Shown: positions 8,906 through 17,963, numbered from the stretch's first letter. The stretch is 64,000 nucleotides of DNA from Acetobacteraceae bacterium (GCA_027482245.1 JAIXWG010000065.1:1-64000); one strand, 5' to 3'. The notes: generated by a model from the letters alone, not told the origin. Program-made: numbers and translations.

Positions 8906-9029
8906 GGGACTGGTCCTGGACGTTTCGGCAAGGCCGAGTTGACGGCCGGGCCAGTGTTACGGATTGATGACACCCCCCACAAGCCGGGGCCGCCGAGTTG
9001 GGGCCCCCTGGGGGACTAGGAAGAACGCC

Positions 9030-10019
9030 ATGCTGCAATTCGCACAATTCGGGGCCGGGCGCATCGGCGCCATCCACGCCGCCAACCTGGCCGCCAGCGG
9101 CCGGGCGGCGCTGCGGCACATCGTGGATGTCCACGCCCCCTCCGCCGCGGCGCTCGCCGCCAAGCATGGTGCCACGGTCAGCGACACCGCCACCGCCCTG
9201 GCAGACCCGGCGGTCGGCGCCGTGATCATCGCCAGCTCCACCGACACCCATGCCGACCTGGTCATCGCCGCCGCCGAGGCCGGCAAGGCCATCTTCTGCG
9301 AGAAGCCGATCGACCTGTCCCTGCCCCGCGTCGATGCCTGCCTGGCCGCCGTCGCCAAGGCCGGCGTGCCGATGCTGGTCGGCTTCAACCGCCGCTTCGA
9401 CCCGAATTTCGCCGAACTCCACCGCCGCATCGGCGCCGGCGCCATCGGTGCCGTCGAACAGGTCGTCATCACCAGCCGCGACCCCGGCCCGCCCCCCGTC
9501 TCCTACATCAAGGTCTCGGGCGGCCTGTTCCGGGATATGACGATCCATGATTTCGACATGGCCCGCTGGATGCTGGGCGAGGAGCCCGTCGAGGTCTTCG
9601 CCACCGGCGCCGTCCTGGTGGACAAGGCGATCGGGGAGGCCGGCGACATCGACAGCGCCATGATCATCCTCAAGACCGCCTCCGGCCGCATGGCGCATAT
9701 CAACAACAGCCGCCGCGCCGCCTATGGCTACGACCAGCGGGTCGAGGTGCATGGCAGCGCCGGGCGGCTGATCGCCGGCAACCGCGTCGGCACCACGGTC
9801 GAGCAGGCGGACGGGAAGACGGTGGCCACCGACCTGCCGCTGCACTTCTTCCTGGAACGCTACGCCGATGCCTACCGCATCGAGCTCGCCGCCTTCCTTG
9901 ACGCGGTGGAGAAGGGCACGCCCATGCCCGTGGGTGCCGAGGATGGCCGCCAGGCGCTGGTGCTGGCCGATGCCGCCTACCGCTCCCTCACCGAAGGCCG
10001 CCCGGTGAAGGTCGGATGA
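9030..10019 (+). CDS. iolG: Inositol 2-dehydrogenase family oxidoreductase
   Basis: The 329-residue Gfo/Idh/MocA enzyme has a nucleotide-binding GAGRIG (residues 8-13), the EKPIDLS catalytic lysine motif (Lys92) and the DxxxH pair DMTIHDFD (Asp169, His173), all at the spacing known for inositol dehydrogenases. It would oxidise myo-inositol to scyllo-inosose with NAD. The start ATG 9030 has AGGAAG about 8 nt upstream; an in-frame ATG 22 codons earlier would add a low-quality segment. The gene overlaps the following SDR by 4 bp. Closely related proteins include D-chiro-inositol and scyllo-inositol dehydrogenases, so the isomer is uncertain. Confidence 0.88.
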   Translation: MLQFAQFGAGRIGAIHAANLAASGRAALRHIVDVHAPSAAALAAKHGATVSDTATALADPAVGAVIIASSTDTHADLVIAAAEAGKAIFCEKPIDLSLPRVDACLAAVAKAGVPMLVGFNRRFDPNFAELHRRIGAGAIGAVEQVVITSRDPGPPPVSYIKVSGGLFRDMTIHDFDMARWMLGEEPVEVFATGAVLVDKAIGEAGDIDSAMIILKTASGRMAHINNSRRAAYGYDQRVEVHGSAGRLIAGNRVGTTVEQADGKTVATDLPLHFFLERYADAYRIELAAFLDAVEKGTPMPVGAEDGRQALVLADAAYRSLTEGRPVKVG

Positions 10020-10807
10020 GCGTCCTGCCCAAGGTCTCGCTCGACGGCCGCTGCGTGCTCGTCACCGGCGGCACGCAGGGCATCGGGGAGGCCTGCGCGA
10101 TCGCCGCGGCGGAGGCCGGTGCCCGCGCCATCTGCATCACCGGCCGCAACGCCGAACGCGGCGCTTCCGTCGTGGCCGCGCTGCAGGCGCTCGGGGCCAA
10201 GGCGCATTTCGTCGCCGCCGACCTGGCCGATGCGGAAGCCACCGCCGGCATCGTCGCGCAGGCGGAAGCGACTCTCGGCCTGGTGGACGGGCTGGTGAAC
10301 GCGGCCGGGCTCACCGACCGCGGCACCATCCTCGGCACCGACATCGCGCTGTGGGACAGGCTTTTCGCCATCAATGCCCGCGCGCCCTTCATCCTGACGC
10401 AGGCCGTCGCGCGGCGCCTGGTGGCGGAGAAGCGGACCGGCACCATCGTCAACGTCATCACCATGTCCTCCCATGGCGGGCAGCCCTTCCTCACGGGCTA
10501 TTCGTCATCGAAGGGCGCGCTGGCGGTGCTGACGAAGAACACGGCGCTTGGCCTCCGCCCCCACCGCATCCGCGTCAACGGCATCAACCTCGGCTGGGCG
10601 GACACGCCGGGCGAACACGTGATCCAGCAGAAGGACGGCAACCCGCCGGACTGGCTGGAACGCGCCGCACCGGCGCAGCCCTTCGGCCGCCTGGTGAGCG
10701 CGCCGGATGTCGCGGGGCTCGCGACCTACCTGCTGTCGGATGCGTCGGGCATCGTCACGGGATCGCTGATCGATTTCGACCAGAACGTCATGGGGGCCTA
10801 CGAGTGA
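10016..10807 (+). CDS. SDR-family oxidoreductase in the inositol operon
   Basis: A 263-residue short-chain dehydrogenase with TGGTQGIGEA cofactor binding (about residues 18-27), the NAAG-type strand (LVNAAGLTD) and the catalytic YSSSKGA (Tyr-x3-Lys). It overlaps iolG by ATGA and the following phosphatase by GTGA, so the three are translated as a block. The likely job is oxidation or epimerisation of a cyclitol or sugar linked to the IolG reaction. The sequence alone does not say which hydroxyl group is attacked. Confidence 0.82.
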   Translation: MSVLPKVSLDGRCVLVTGGTQGIGEACAIAAAEAGARAICITGRNAERGASVVAALQALGAKAHFVAADLADAEATAGIVAQAEATLGLVDGLVNAAGLTDRGTILGTDIALWDRLFAINARAPFILTQAVARRLVAEKRTGTIVNVITMSSHGGQPFLTGYSSSKGALAVLTKNTALGLRPHRIRVNGINLGWADTPGEHVIQQKDGNPPDWLERAAPAQPFGRLVSAPDVAGLATYLLSDASGIVTGSLIDFDQNVMGAYE

Positions 10808-11589
10808 ATACTCGCGAACTCGCGCTGCGGCGCGATGCGGCGGCCGCCATCGCGCGGGATGCGGCGCAGGGCGCCTTCCTCATGCGCGCCCGCGGCATGG
10901 GCGCGGCCAGCTTCAAGGGCGCGCAGGATTTTCTCACTGAAGCCGATGGAGCGACGGAGCGCTTCATCCGCGACCGGCTTGCCACGATCTTCCCGGGCGA
11001 GGCGGTGCTGGGCGAGGAGATGGGCGGCGGCCTCGGCGCCGTGGATGGGCCGCTCTGGATCATCGATCCCATCGACGGCACCTCCAACTTCGCCCGCAAC
11101 GGGGATCGCTGGTGCGTCTCCATCGGCATGGCGCTGGAGGGCAAGGCCGTGGTCGGCGCCGTCGCCCGCTACCTGCCGCCCGAGGTCTTCGCCGGAGCCC
11201 GCGGCTGCGGCGCCACCCTCAACGGCATCCCCATCAAGGCGTCCTCCATCGACAGCATGGCCCGCGCCACCATCGAGGTCGGCTGGTCCATGCGCCGCCC
11301 GCTGGCCGCCTTCCACGCCCTCTCCCAATCCATCATGGGCATGGGCGCCGGACTGCGCGTCGGCGGTTCCGGCACGCTGGGGCTGGTGGAGGCCGCTAAT
11401 GGCCGGCTCGAGGGCTATATCGAGCAGCACATCAATTCCTGGGATGCCTGCGCCGCCGTCGCCATCGCGCGGGAGGCCGGCGCCTGGGTGAACGAGTTCG
11501 ACAGCGGCGACTGGCTGGCCAGCGGCAACCCGGTCGGCATTGGCGCCCCGGCGCTCGGCCCGATCCTGGCCCCGCTGCTCAGCCCTTGA
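10804..11589 (+). CDS. Inositol monophosphatase family protein
   Basis: A 261-residue protein with both IMPase metal motifs: WIIDPIDGTSNFARN (DPIDGT, Asp-rich site 1) and NSWDACAAVAIAREAGA (site 2, WDxxA). It also has the upstream glutamate site VLGEEMGGG. These enzymes hydrolyse inositol-1-phosphate or related phospho-sugars with magnesium. It starts at GTG 10804, overlapping the SDR stop (GTGA), so it is coupled to the inositol dehydrogenase operon rather than being a stand-alone suhB. This is a strong contextual hint that phosphorylated cyclitols are handled here. Histidinol-phosphatase or fructose-bisphosphatase activity is an alternative for this family. Confidence 0.85.
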   Translation: MNTRELALRRDAAAAIARDAAQGAFLMRARGMGAASFKGAQDFLTEADGATERFIRDRLATIFPGEAVLGEEMGGGLGAVDGPLWIIDPIDGTSNFARNGDRWCVSIGMALEGKAVVGAVARYLPPEVFAGARGCGATLNGIPIKASSIDSMARATIEVGWSMRRPLAAFHALSQSIMGMGAGLRVGGSGTLGLVEAANGRLEGYIEQHINSWDACAAVAIAREAGAWVNEFDSGDWLASGNPVGIGAPALGPILAPLLSP

Positions 11590-11631
11590 GCCCACCGCCC
11601 GCCCGGCCTTAACTGAACCGTCACAGTCCCG

Positions 11632-11657
11632 GACCGGCCCCATAAGGCCGGCCGGTC
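11632..11657 (+). promoter_or_regulatory. Hairpin abutting the RBS of the ABC receptor gene
   Basis: GACCGGCC and GGCCGGTC form a perfect 8-bp stem with a 10-nt loop. The stem ends one base before AAGGAGG (11658-11664), the ribosome binding site of the receptor at 11675. With no U-tract it looks more like a structure governing translation or mRNA processing between the inositol genes and the transporter than a terminator. Confidence 0.45.
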
Positions 11658-11674
11658 AAGGAGGTTTCCCGTCC

Positions 11675-12709
11675 ATGACCCTCGCCCGCCGCCTTCTCGT
11701 CACCGGCCTCGTGCTGGGTGGCACCGCGCTCCTCCCCGCCGCCGCCAGCGCCCAGGGCAACCTTGTGGTCTATTGCTCAGTGCAGGAGGAATGGTGCCGC
11801 CCGATGGTCCAGGCCTTCGAGCGTGCGACCGGCGTCCGCGTCTCGATGACCCGCAAGTCGAGCGGCGAGACGATGACGCAGATCCGCGCGGAGGCCACCA
11901 ACCCCCGTGGCGATGTCTGGTGGGGCGGCACGGGCGACCCGCACATGCAGGCGGCGGAGGAGAACCTCACCCTCGAATACCGCTCGCCGCGCCTTGCGGA
12001 ACTGCATGACTGGGCGACGCGCCAGGCGGAGCAGACGCAGTTCCGCACCGTCGGCATCTATGCCGGCGCGCTCGGCTATTCCTACAACGCGACGGAACTT
12101 GCGCGGCGCCGCATTGCGGCACCCCGCTGCTGGGCGGACCTCGCCAAGCCCGAGTTCCGGGGCGAGATCCAGGTCGCCGACCCCAACACCAGCGGCACCG
12201 CCTACACCATGCTGGCGACGCTGCTGCAGGTGATGGGGGAGGAACCGGCCTTCACCTATCTCCGCGCGCTGCATCGCAACGTGAACCAGTACACCCGCTC
12301 CGGCGCCGCGCCCGCCCGCGCGGCCGCGACCGGCGAGACGCTGGTCGGCATCACCTTCCTGCATGATGCCGTCACCCAGAAGATCGCGGGCGCCCCCGTC
12401 GAGATCGTCGCCCCTTGCGAGGGCACGGGCTACGAGATCGGCTCCATGTCCATCATCCGCGGCGCCCGCAACCTCGACAATGCGCGCCGCTTCTATGACT
12501 GGGCGCTGTCGCCGGAAGCGCAGGGCATCGCGGGCCAGGCCAATTCCTACCAGCTGCCCTCCAACCGCAACTCCCCGATCCCGCCCCAGGCGCCGCGCTT
12601 CGAGAACATCCGCATGATCGACTATGATTTCGCGCGCTGGGGCTCGGCAGCGGAGCGCACGCGCGTGATCACGCGCTGGGAACGCGAAGTCCGCGCCGGC
12701 TCCCGCTGA
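11675..12709 (+). CDS. ABC transporter substrate-binding protein, AfuA/FbpA family
   Basis: This 344-residue periplasmic receptor has a cleavable signal peptide (MTLARRLLVTGLVLGGTALLPAAASAQG) and the family-type start of the mature chain NLVVYCSVQEEWCRPMVQAFERATG, followed by DVWWGGTGDPH. Two cysteines at VVYCSVQEEWC could form a disulfide. The family includes ferric-ion binders (FbpA, FutA) and hexose-phosphate binders (AfuA). I do not see the paired tyrosines typical of FbpA iron ligands near the C-terminus, and the neighbours are inositol genes, so a phosphorylated sugar or cyclitol is a reasonable ligand. A strong AAGGAGG precedes the ATG. It is followed by its permease and ATPase. Confidence 0.85.
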   Translation: MTLARRLLVTGLVLGGTALLPAAASAQGNLVVYCSVQEEWCRPMVQAFERATGVRVSMTRKSSGETMTQIRAEATNPRGDVWWGGTGDPHMQAAEENLTLEYRSPRLAELHDWATRQAEQTQFRTVGIYAGALGYSYNATELARRRIAAPRCWADLAKPEFRGEIQVADPNTSGTAYTMLATLLQVMGEEPAFTYLRALHRNVNQYTRSGAAPARAAATGETLVGITFLHDAVTQKIAGAPVEIVAPCEGTGYEIGSMSIIRGARNLDNARRFYDWALSPEAQGIAGQANSYQLPSNRNSPIPPQAPRFENIRMIDYDFARWGSAAERTRVITRWEREVRAGSR

Positions 12710-12719
12710 ACCGCTTGCC

Positions 12720-14897
12720 ATGGGCGCGTTGACCCTCGGCCGCGCGGCGCTGTTCTGCGCCGCGATCGGCTTCCTCCTCGCGCCCTGGCATGGGCTTGAG
12801 AATGGTCTGGCGGCAATGGCCGCCTGGCCGCGTGGCGAGGCCTCGCCCCTCGCGGCGCTGCTGCTGGATGGCACCCGCTGGTGGCTGTGGCCCGTGGCGC
12901 TGCTGCTGGCGGCGGTCACCCCTGCCCTGCTCGGTCGGCGGGCGCCTGGCCTGCTGCTCATGATCGCGGGCGCGGGCATCGTCGCCTGGGTTTTCCTGAT
13001 GGGCCACGCGATCGGGCTGAACGGCCTGGCCTGGCCCGCTTTGGCGCCGCTGCTGGGCGCGCCGCCGGCGCAGCCCTCCCTCGGCTGGGGGGCGCTGCTG
13101 GTGCTGGCAGGCGGCGTCGCGCTGTTTTCCGCGGGGCTCGCGGCACGCGGCAGCTTCGGCGCGGATGCCTTCGTCAGCTTCCTCGTCTGCGGCAGCGCCT
13201 TTCTCCTGCTGCTCTTCGTCTTCATCCCGCTGGTCACCATCCTGTCGGCCGCGATCTATGAGGACGGGCACTTCACCCCCGCCGCGCTGGCGACGCGCCT
13301 GACGGCGCCGGAGGCCTGGTCGCTGGCCTGCGTCACGACCCAAGCCGGCTGCGGCGTGGTGTGGAACACGCTGCTGCTGGCGACGCTGACGGGCGTGATC
13401 TCCACGCTGCTCGGCCTGGGCTTCGCGCTGCTGTCGGTGCGGGGCAACGTCCGGGGCGCCATCGCCTTCCGGGCGATGACGATCCTGCCCCTCATCACGC
13501 CGCCCTTCGTCGTCTCCCTCGCGCTGATCGTGCTGTTCGGCCGCACCGGCATCGTCACCGCCTTCCTGTGGGAGAATTTCGACATCCCCCGCAGCCGCTG
13601 GATCTACGGCCTGCCCGGCGTGCTGATGGCGCAGGTCCTGGCGCAGGCGCCCGTCGCCTTCATGCTGCTGGACGGCGCACTGCGCGCCATCTCCCCGAGC
13701 CTGGAGGAAGCGGCCAGCACCATGGGCGCGAAGCGCTTCAAGGTGTTCCGCAGCGTCACCTGGCCGCTGCTGAAGCCCGCGCTGGCCGCGGCCTTCCTGC
13801 TCGGCTTCGTCGAGAGCCTGGCCGATTTCGGCAACCCGCTGGTGCTGGGCGGCGATTTCGACGTGTTGTCCACGCGCATCTTCTTCGCCATCGCCGGTGC
13901 CCGCCATGATCCCGGCCGCGCGGCGGCGCTGGCGCTGCTGCTGCTGGCGCTGACCTTCGGCGCCTTCGCGCTGCAGGCCCTCTGGCTCGGCAAGCGGCGC
14001 TACACGACCGTGACGGGCAAGGGCGACAGCGGCCTTCCCGCGCCGCTGCCGAAGGGCCTCAAGCTCGGCTGCTCGATCGTGGTGTGGCCCTGGATGGCCT
14101 TCACCGCCGTGGTCTACGGCATCATCCTGGTCGGCGGCTTCGTGCGCGACATCGGCCGCGGCGACATGACTTTCACTTGGCGCCACTTCCTGACTGGGTT
14201 CGAGGTGGAGTGGCACAACGGCGTGGATTTCCGCGGCAGCGCCTGGGACAGCCTGTTCACGACGATCGAGGTCGCGGCCATCGCGGCGCCCCTGACCGCG
14301 GGGCTCGGCATCCTGCTGGCCTGGCTGATCGCGCGGCAGTCCTTCAAGGGACGCGGCACGCTGGAATTCATGACCATGCTGTCCTTCGCCATCCCGGGGA
14401 CCGTGGTCGGCGTTTCCTACGTCATGGCCTTCAACGTGCCGCCCGTCGAACTCACGGGCACGGCGCTGATCCTCATCATCTGCTTCGTCTTCCGCAACCT
14501 GCCGGTCGGCGTGCGCGGCGGCCTGGCGGCGCTGGCGCAGATCGACAAGTCGCTGGACGAGGCATCCGCCACCATGGGTGGCGGCGCGCTCTCCACGCTG
14601 CGGCGTGTCGTGCTTCCGCTGTTGCGCCCCGCGATTGTCGCCTCGCTCGCCTTCAGCTTCGTGCATGCGATGACGGCGGTCTCGGCGGTGATCTTCCTCG
14701 TCTCCGCGCAGCACAACCTCGCCACCGTCTACATCGTCGGGCGCGTGGAGGCGGGGGAGATGGCGCTGGCCATCGCCTATTCCACCGTCCTCATCGTCAT
14801 CATGCTCGTCGTCGTGCTCGGGATCGAGAAGCTGGTCGGCCGCGCGCAGATCGGCCGCCGTGCCGCGACACCCACCACCATGCACGCCGGAGCCTGA
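12720..14897 (+). CDS. Fused ABC transporter permease (two BPD domains)
   Basis: At 725 residues this is a double-length permease. About 200 N-terminal residues contain several hydrophobic helices. Then come two binding-protein-dependent transport domains, each with its EAA loop: SLEEAASTMGAKRFKVF near residue 326 and SLDEASATMGGGALSTL near residue 610. The EAA loops dock onto the ATPase. The FbpB/AfuB group has this fused arrangement. The start is 10 bp after the receptor stop and the end is 5 bp before the ATPase start, giving a full receptor-permease-ATPase cassette. Which solute it carries is inferred from context only. Confidence 0.88.
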   Translation: MGALTLGRAALFCAAIGFLLAPWHGLENGLAAMAAWPRGEASPLAALLLDGTRWWLWPVALLLAAVTPALLGRRAPGLLLMIAGAGIVAWVFLMGHAIGLNGLAWPALAPLLGAPPAQPSLGWGALLVLAGGVALFSAGLAARGSFGADAFVSFLVCGSAFLLLLFVFIPLVTILSAAIYEDGHFTPAALATRLTAPEAWSLACVTTQAGCGVVWNTLLLATLTGVISTLLGLGFALLSVRGNVRGAIAFRAMTILPLITPPFVVSLALIVLFGRTGIVTAFLWENFDIPRSRWIYGLPGVLMAQVLAQAPVAFMLLDGALRAISPSLEEAASTMGAKRFKVFRSVTWPLLKPALAAAFLLGFVESLADFGNPLVLGGDFDVLSTRIFFAIAGARHDPGRAAALALLLLALTFGAFALQALWLGKRRYTTVTGKGDSGLPAPLPKGLKLGCSIVVWPWMAFTAVVYGIILVGGFVRDIGRGDMTFTWRHFLTGFEVEWHNGVDFRGSAWDSLFTTIEVAAIAAPLTAGLGILLAWLIARQSFKGRGTLEFMTMLSFAIPGTVVGVSYVMAFNVPPVELTGTALILIICFVFRNLPVGVRGGLAALAQIDKSLDEASATMGGGALSTLRRVVLPLLRPAIVASLAFSFVHAMTAVSAVIFLVSAQHNLATVYIVGRVEAGEMALAIAYSTVLIVIMLVVVLGIEKLVGRAQIGRRAATPTTMHAGA

Positions 14898-14902
14898 CGC
14901 CG

Positions 14903-15943
14903 ATGTCCGACGTCTCCATCACCTTCGACCGCGTCATCAAGGCCTTCGGCAGCTTCCGCGCGGTGGACGAGGTCTCCTTCGCCCTGCCGCGTGGCGCGCT
15001 GGTCACGCTGCTCGGCCCCTCCGGCTGCGGCAAGACGACGACGCTGCGCCTGGTCGCGGGCCTCGAGCTGCCGACAAGCGGCCGGATCGAGATCGAGGGC
15101 CGCGACGTCACCGCGCTGGCAGCCGCCGAGCGCAAGATCGCGATGGTGTTCCAGTCCTACGCGCTGTTCCCGCACATGAACGTGCTGGAGAACGTCTCCT
15201 ACGGCCTGCTCGTCAACGGCGCCCGCAAGGCGTCGGCGGAGGCCGAGGCGCAAGCCATGCTGAAGACGCTCGGGCTGGAGGGCCTCGGCCAGCGCCTGCC
15301 CTCCGAACTCTCGGGCGGCCAGCAGCAGCGCGTCGCCGTCGCCCGCGCGCTGGTGCTGCGGCCGAAGGTGCTGCTTTTCGACGAACCGCTGTCGAACCTC
15401 GATGCCCGCCTCCGCCGCCGGGTGCGGGAGGACATCCGCGACCTGCAGAAGAAGCTCGACCTCTCCGTCGTCTACGTGACGCATGACCAGCAGGAGGCGC
15501 TGGCCGTCTCCGACCTCGTCTGCGTGATGCGTGCGGGAAAGATCGCGCAGATGGGCACGCCGACCGCGCTCTACGAGGATCCCGCCGACGCCTTCATCGC
15601 CGATTTCATGGGGGAGGCAAATGTCATCGAGGGCGAGGTGCTGGGCCCGAACCGCATCGCGCTGGGCGGCATCGCGCTCGACACCATCATGCGGGCGCAC
15701 CCGCCGGGCCCCGCGCAGATCGCCGTCCGCCCCGAATCCATCCTGCCCCAGCCCGAGGGCTCGCCCGGCCTGCCCGGTCGCATCCAGCGCGCCGCCTTCC
15801 TCGGCCAGACCCGGGAATACGAGGTGCAGACGCCCGCCGGTGAGCTCTTCGTCGTCACCCCCGCCGCCGCGCCGGCCTTCAGCACCGGCGACGCCGTGTC
15901 CTGCGCCATGCAGCGCGTGATCCCGCTGCGCCCCGCCGCCTGA
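14903..15943 (+). CDS. ABC transporter ATP-binding protein (AfuC/FbpC/PotA type)
   Basis: The 346-residue ATPase shows Walker A GPSGCGKTT (residues 38-46), Q-loop VFQSYALFPHM, signature LSGGQQQR, Walker B VLLFDEPLSNLDA and the H-loop THD. A C-terminal TOBE-like regulatory domain follows from about residue 240 (GEANVIEGEVLGPNRIALGG; IAVRPESI). It energises the fused permease just upstream. ATG 14903 lies 5 bp after the permease stop, consistent with translational coupling. The subfamily covers iron, phosphonate, polyamine and sugar-phosphate importers. Confidence 0.93.
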   Translation: MSDVSITFDRVIKAFGSFRAVDEVSFALPRGALVTLLGPSGCGKTTTLRLVAGLELPTSGRIEIEGRDVTALAAAERKIAMVFQSYALFPHMNVLENVSYGLLVNGARKASAEAEAQAMLKTLGLEGLGQRLPSELSGGQQQRVAVARALVLRPKVLLFDEPLSNLDARLRRRVREDIRDLQKKLDLSVVYVTHDQQEALAVSDLVCVMRAGKIAQMGTPTALYEDPADAFIADFMGEANVIEGEVLGPNRIALGGIALDTIMRAHPPGPAQIAVRPESILPQPEGSPGLPGRIQRAAFLGQTREYEVQTPAGELFVVTPAAAPAFSTGDAVSCAMQRVIPLRPAA

Positions 15944-15953
15944 AAGCACCCGC

Positions 15954-16559
15954 ATGACCACGATCGACTACTACATCAGCCTCAACAGCCCCTGGGCGCA
16001 TCTCGGCGCCGCGCGGATCGAGGCGCTGGCCGCGCAGCATGGCGCGACGCTCCGCGTGCATCCCTGCGACTACCGGGAGACGATCTTCCCCGCATCCGGC
16101 GGCCTGCCGCTGCCGAAGCGCAGCCCGCAGCGCCAGGCCTACCGGGCGCAGGAACTGCGGCGCTGGCGCGCGCATCTCGGCGTGCCGATCGTGCTGGCGC
16201 CGAAGCACTCCCCCTTCGAGGAGGTCTTCGCCGCCCATTGCGTGATCGCGGCGCGGGAAACCGCCGGCGATGCCGCTGGCGTCACCCTGGCGCACCGCAT
16301 CCTTCGTGCACTATGGGAGGAGGAGGCGAACCCCGCGGATCGCGCGACGCTGACGCGCCTGATCACCGAAGCCGGCCTCGACGCCCCGGCCCTGCTGGCG
16401 CTGGCGGAGGAGCCGCGCTGGGCCGCCATGCGGATCGCGGAGAGCCAGGACGCCCTGGCCCGCGGCGTCTTCGGCGCGCCGAGCTACGTGATCGGCGAGG
16501 AGATCTTCTGGGGCCAGGACCGACTGGATTTCGTCGCCCGGCACCTCGGCGGCCGCTAG
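15954..16559 (+). CDS. 2-hydroxychromene-2-carboxylate isomerase family (DsbA-like thioredoxin fold)
   Basis: The 201-residue protein begins DYYISLNSPWAHLGAARIEAL, in which Ser12 takes the place of the glutathione-activating serine of HCCA isomerase and other kappa-class GST-like proteins. It ends with GVFGAPSYVIGEEIFWGQDRLDFV, the cis-proline loop typical of the DsbA fold. These enzymes use glutathione to isomerise or conjugate substrates. The gene starts 10 bp after the ABC ATPase and may be the last gene of that operon. No ring-hydroxylating pathway is near, so the naphthalene-type reaction itself is unlikely. Confidence 0.8.
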   Translation: MTTIDYYISLNSPWAHLGAARIEALAAQHGATLRVHPCDYRETIFPASGGLPLPKRSPQRQAYRAQELRRWRAHLGVPIVLAPKHSPFEEVFAAHCVIAARETAGDAAGVTLAHRILRALWEEEANPADRATLTRLITEAGLDAPALLALAEEPRWAAMRIAESQDALARGVFGAPSYVIGEEIFWGQDRLDFVARHLGGR

Positions 16560-16569
16560 CCCCGCACCG

Positions 16570-17829
16570 TCACGCGACGGCGTAGCGTTCCAGCGCCAGG
16601 TCATCCGCCGCGATCTCCGGCTTGCGGCCGGTGACGAGGTCCGCCAGCAGCCGCCCGGATCCGCAGGCCATCGTCCAGCCCAGCGTGCCGTGCCCGGTGT
16701 TCAGCGACAGGTTCGCGAAGCGCGTCGGGCCCACCACCGGCGTGCCATCCGGCGTCATCGGCCGCAGGCCCGTCCAGAAGCTCGCCTTCTCAATATCTCC
16801 GCCCTTCGGGAACAGGTCGCCGACGCTGTAGGCCAGCGTCTCCCGCCGCGGCTTGCGGAGCTTGAGCGAGAAGCCCGCCAGCTCTGCCGTGCCGCCGACG
16901 CGGATGCGGTCACCGAGCCGCGTGATCGCGACCTTGTAGGTCTCGTCCATCACGGTGGAGACGGGCGCCGCACTTTCATCCGTGATCGGCAGCGTCAGCG
17001 AATAGCCCTTCACGGGATAGACCGGCACATGCACGTCGAGCGGCCGCAGCAGCGCCGGCGAATAGCTGCCCATGGCGACGACGTAGTGGTCCGCCGTGAC
17101 GCGGCCGGTATCGGTCATCACGCCCGTCACGCGCCCGGCTTCCGTCTCCAGCGCCTTGACCGTCACGCCATGGCAGAAGGCCACGCCCGCCGCGGCGGCC
17201 AGCGCCGCCAGGCGCTGCGTGAAGACATGCGCATCGCCCGTCTCGTCGCCCGGCAGCTGCAGGCCGCCCACGAACTTGCCAGGCACCAGGCCCAGCGCCG
17301 GCTCGGCCGCGATGCAGCCCGCGCTGTCCAGCACCGAATGGCGCACGCCGAAGCCCTTCAGCACCTCGATATCCGCACCGATGGAATCCAGCTGCTTCTG
17401 CGTCCGGAACAGCTGCAGCGTGCCGCGCGTGCGCTGGTCGTACTGGATGCCGGTGTCATCGCGCAGGTCCTTCAGGCAGTCGCGCGAATACTCGGCCAGG
17501 CGCACCATGCGCGCCTTGTTGCGGCCATAGGCGGCTTCCGTGCAGTTCGCGAGCATCTGCGCCAGCCAGCCATAGAGGCCGCTGTCCATGCTCGGCCACA
17601 GTACCAGCGGCCGGTGGCGCATCATCAGCCACTTCAACGCCTTGATGGGAATGCCCGGCCCCGCCCAGGGGGCGGAGTAGCCCGGGGAGACCTGGCCCGC
17701 ATTCGCGAAGCTCGTCTCCATGCCCGCCGCCGGCTGGCGGTCCAGCACCGTCACCTGGTGGCCCGCCCGGGCCAGGTACCAGGCGCTCGTCACACCCACC
17801 ACGCCACTGCCGAGGACCACCACGCGCAT
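16570..17829 (-). CDS. dadA: D-amino acid dehydrogenase small subunit family
   Basis: A 419-residue FAD enzyme with the dinucleotide fold [29 protein letters not shown] at residues 2-30 and the family segment [24 protein letters not shown]. The C-terminus has the second FAD-contact region [25 protein letters not shown]. DadA oxidises D-amino acids, chiefly D-alanine, to 2-oxo acids and feeds electrons to the respiratory chain. ATG 17829 gives a start directly before the FAD motif. It is divergent from an Lrp regulator, the known partner arrangement. It is convergent with the HCCA-isomerase-like gene. Confidence 0.9.
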   Translation of the reverse strand: MRVVVLGSGVVGVTSAWYLARAGHQVTVLDRQPAAGMETSFANAGQVSPGYSAPWAGPGIPIKALKWLMMRHRPLVLWPSMDSGLYGWLAQMLANCTEAAYGRNKARMVRLAEYSRDCLKDLRDDTGIQYDQRTRGTLQLFRTQKQLDSIGADIEVLKGFGVRHSVLDSAGCIAAEPALGLVPGKFVGGLQLPGDETGDAHVFTQRLAALAAAAGVAFCHGVTVKALETEAGRVTGVMTDTGRVTADHYVVAMGSYSPALLRPLDVHVPVYPVKGYSLTLPITDESAAPVSTVMDETYKVAITRLGDRIRVGGTAELAGFSLKLRKPRRETLAYSVGDLFPKGGDIEKASFWTGLRPMTPDGTPVVGPTRFANLSLNTGHGTLGWTMACGSGRLLADLVTGRKPEIAADDLALERYAVA

Positions 17830-17930
17830 CGCTGCCGCTCCGTTCCGAACGAGGCAAGGATACTGACCGATCCGGTGCATTTCATGCGCGATCGCCGCAT
17901 GATGCCTCGCCATCGGGCATGTTGCGCAAT

Positions 17931-17953
17931 ATCCTGCGATTGTTTCGCAGGAT
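17931..17953. promoter_or_regulatory. 9-bp inverted repeat in the dadA-lrp intergenic region
   Basis: ATCCTGCGA and TCGCAGGAT are perfectly complementary with a 5-nt spacer. An adjacent TTGCGCAA (17922-17929) is itself palindromic. The position between the divergent dadA and Lrp genes suggests an Lrp binding site. The right arm also holds the AGGAT that would serve as the RBS of the Lrp gene, so in RNA the same repeat could hide the RBS. Confidence 0.5.
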
Positions 17954-17963
17954 CTGCCACGCC

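Noticed and set aside
8906-9029. Promoters in the iolD-iolG divergent gap
   Set aside because: TTGACG at 8939 has no matching -10 at 16-18 bp, and GTGT/ACAC arms at 8955-8974 are too short to claim.
12669-14885. A 738-codon antisense frame over the ABC permease
   Set aside because: Composition is dominated by Gln, Arg, Asp and Gly without motifs; the plus strand encodes a clear permease with EAA loops.
17919-17963. Upstream ATG for the Lrp gene
   Set aside because: It would add 15 residues absent from Lrp proteins and place the palindrome inside the coding region; ATG 17964 fits the family.
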